Shown here: in pieces, positions 5,320 to 6,319 of the stretch
How the letters are laid out: the number at the start of each line of letters is the position of its first letter
Numbering within the stretch: position 1 is the first letter of the stretch
Assembly: GCA_016199325.1 (NCBI GenBank)
Contig: JACQGW010000119.1
Location: 1-6,319 of the forward strand
Origin: Chloroflexota bacterium
GTDB taxonomy: Bacteria; Chloroflexota; Dehalococcoidia; JACQGW01
Direction: 5' to 3'
Length of the DNA stretch: 6,319 bases
The notes under the pieces: model-generated
The model's database searches: none
Told to the model about the DNA's origin: nothing
What the model saw: only the letters and a program-made list of their open reading frames with translations
Position numbers and translations under genes: made by a program

Positions 5320-6148
5320 CTATGCCCTCCCGTGTTCCCTCCCGTCGGCGGCGTGCAAACGTCGGGATATGCTCGATGCGGGACAACGACACGCTGCTGG
5401 GACTGCCGCGCCGCCGATAATGCACGATCTCTGCGAAGATCGAGACCGCGATCTCGGCGGGCGTTTCGGCGCCGATGTCGATCCCAATCGGGGTTGCGAT
5501 GCGTTGGAGCACCTCCCGAGGAAAGCCCTCGTCTTCGAGTGTTCGCAGCACCGCCCCGACGCGCCGCCGGCTGCCGATCATCCCGATGTAGCCGGCCGGG
5601 CGTTCGGCCACCAGCTTGAGGCACTCCATATCGTGCCGATGCCCGCGGGTCACCAGTACGACGAACGTCGACGGCGTCACGTCGATGCGGCCGAGCGTTT
5701 CCACGTACGGACCGGCCAGGACCTGGTCGACCTCGGGAAATCGCTCGCGGTTGGCGTATTCCGGTCGATCGTCCAGGACGACGACCTCGAAGTCGAGCAG
5801 CCTGCCAAGCGCGGCCAGCGCCAGGCCGATGTGGCCGGCGCCGACCACGACGAGCCTCGGCCTGGGCTGGTAGAGCTCGACGTACAGCTCCAGCGTGGCG
5901 TCAGGGGCGACGGCCAGGTCATGCCTCCCCATCGTCGCGATCGGGACCCGGAGCAGCTCCGTCGTTGGGCCGGTGCCGGCGAGGAGTCTTTCGGCAGCGT
6001 CTCGGACGACGGCGTCGGCGGCGGCGGATCCCATCGTTCCGACTGTGTACCCATCGGCACGCACAAGCAGTTTCCGACCGAGCAGCGCCGGGGGGACGCC
6101 GGCATCGCCGACCAGCGTCGCCAGGACTGCCGGAACGTGCGCCGCCAT
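5303..6148 (-). CDS. XdhC-family protein with Rossmann domain and degenerate N-terminal domain
   Basis: Molybdenum-hydroxylase accessory protein, 281 residues from the first standard start. Residues 1-90 resemble an XdhC_CoxI domain (AVLATLV, GRKLLVRADGYTVGT), but GTVGGGC is replaced by GTMGSAA and the second Cys is also missing. Residues ~97-245 form the XdhC C-terminal Rossmann domain: RLVVVGAGHIG at 98-108, VVLDDRPEY at 123-131, TRGHRHD at 167-173, GYIGMIGSRRR at 186-196 and PIGIDIGAETPAEIAVSI at 220-237. The Arg-rich tail is probably disordered. It is first in the operon and overlaps the next gene by 17 bases. No Shine-Dalgarno fits the ATG at 6148, whereas homology-like sequence (SLLDA) continues upstream in frame, and GGAGG at 6192-6196 lies seven bases before an ATC codon at 6182-6184. 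The protein may really start there. Confidence 0.88.
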   Translation of the reverse strand: MAAHVPAVLATLVGDAGVPPALLGRKLLVRADGYTVGTMGSAAADAVVRDAAERLLAGTGPTTELLRVPIATMGRHDLAVAPDATLELYVELYQPRPRLVVVGAGHIGLALAALGRLLDFEVVVLDDRPEYANRERFPEVDQVLAGPYVETLGRIDVTPSTFVVLVTRGHRHDMECLKLVAERPAGYIGMIGSRRRVGAVLRTLEDEGFPREVLQRIATPIGIDIGAETPAEIAVSIFAEIVHYRRRGSPSSVSLSRIEHIPTFARRRREGTREGIDEGAV

Positions 6149-6181
6149 CGCGTCGAGCAGGCTAGGAATGGGGGTGGATGT

Positions 6182-6196
6182 GATTGGAACGCCTCC
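6182..6196 (-). promoter_or_regulatory. Ribosome binding site facing a non-standard ATC codon
   Basis: On the minus strand GGAGG (6196-6192) is followed after seven bases by ATC ACA TCC, in frame with the XdhC-family ORF. Reading from this ATC would give a 12-residue extension, xTSTPIPSLLDA, directly before the Met at 6148. No ATG, GTG or TTG lies in frame between 6148 and the TGA at 6242-6244. This is the only well-placed Shine-Dalgarno for the gene. Confidence 0.5.
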
Positions 6197-6235
6197 AGGG
6201 TCTGTCGGATTGGGACGCGGGGGATGGCCGCGGCT

Positions 6236-6244
6236 ATTATATCA
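6236..6244 (-). promoter_or_regulatory. Extended -10 promoter for the molybdenum-hydroxylase operon
   Basis: The minus strand reads TGATATAAT at 6244-6236: a perfect TATAAT with the TGn extension, in an AT-rich patch of otherwise GC-rich DNA. No good -35 hexamer is seen at the usual distance, which extended -10 promoters can tolerate. A transcript would begin near 6229, about 33 bases before the GGAGG at 6196. The placement suits the first gene of the operon. Confidence 0.55.
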
Positions 6245-6319
6245 CGTCTGTCACGCGGAGCCGCAGCGTCCGTATTCACTCACGTAAAATGTTACCGGGG
6301 CCTGTACAGTTCCCTCAAA

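Larger units (their letters stand above)
6149..6319. other. Non-coding upstream region of the operon
   Basis: No ORF with coding character was found here. The stretch holds the predicted promoter and ribosome binding site described separately, plus an 8-bp palindrome CTGTACAG at 6302-6309 that could be half of an operator but is too short to claim as one. Whether a divergent gene starts to the right of the window cannot be seen. Confidence 0.6.

Noticed and set aside
6302..6309. CTGTACAG palindrome as an operator
   Set aside because: Eight bases of dyad symmetry occur too easily by chance, and there is no second copy near the promoter.

Overview
The window is GC-rich bacterial chromosomal DNA with strong G/C bias at third codon positions. 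The organism cannot be named from the sequence. The mix of a molybdenum-hydroxylase operon, an ATP-type 6-phosphofructokinase with a Lys in its PKTIDND motif, and heptamer or GC-rich palindromic repeats between genes would suit an environmental, uncultured-type lineage such as Chloroflexota. That is a low-confidence inference. No rRNA, tRNA, CRISPR array, transposase or phage gene was seen.

Layout. (1) 1-312: the 3' end of a plus-strand ORF made of four 69-bp (23-residue) Cys-rich tandem repeats. Differences between copies fall mostly at third codon positions of one frame, so the repeat looks translated and selected. (2) 413-658: a small unrecognised plus-strand ORF with a good ribosome binding site. 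(3) 664-737: inverted arrays of a GTTTCTG-type heptamer forming an 18-bp perfect stem between convergent genes. (4) 753-1832, minus: 6-phosphofructokinase. (5) 1833-2103: divergent intergenic region with a ~100-bp GC-rich element bounded by 9-bp terminal inverted repeats. (6) 2104-3021, plus: ribokinase. (7) 6148 down to 3034, minus: an operon encoding two XdhC/CoxI-type proteins, the FAD subunit and the [2Fe-2S] subunit of a molybdenum hydroxylase, and a RidA-fold protein. An inverted GTGATGA heptamer array sits inside this operon and supplies the last codons of one gene. An extended -10 promoter is visible upstream of the first gene.

How the genes work together. Phosphofructokinase and ribokinase are divergently placed sugar-phosphorylating enzymes, but nothing shows that they are co-regulated. 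The minus-strand operon has the medium and small subunits of a CoxMSL/xanthine dehydrogenase-like enzyme plus XdhC-family proteins, which in known systems help mature or insert the molybdenum cofactor. The catalytic molybdopterin (large) subunit is absent from the window, so the substrate cannot be assigned. The most unusual points are the Cys-rich repeat protein, the paired XdhC proteins (one with both signature cysteines lost and apparently lacking a normal start codon), the RidA homologue without its catalytic Arg, and the two unrelated heptamer families sharing one inverted-array architecture.
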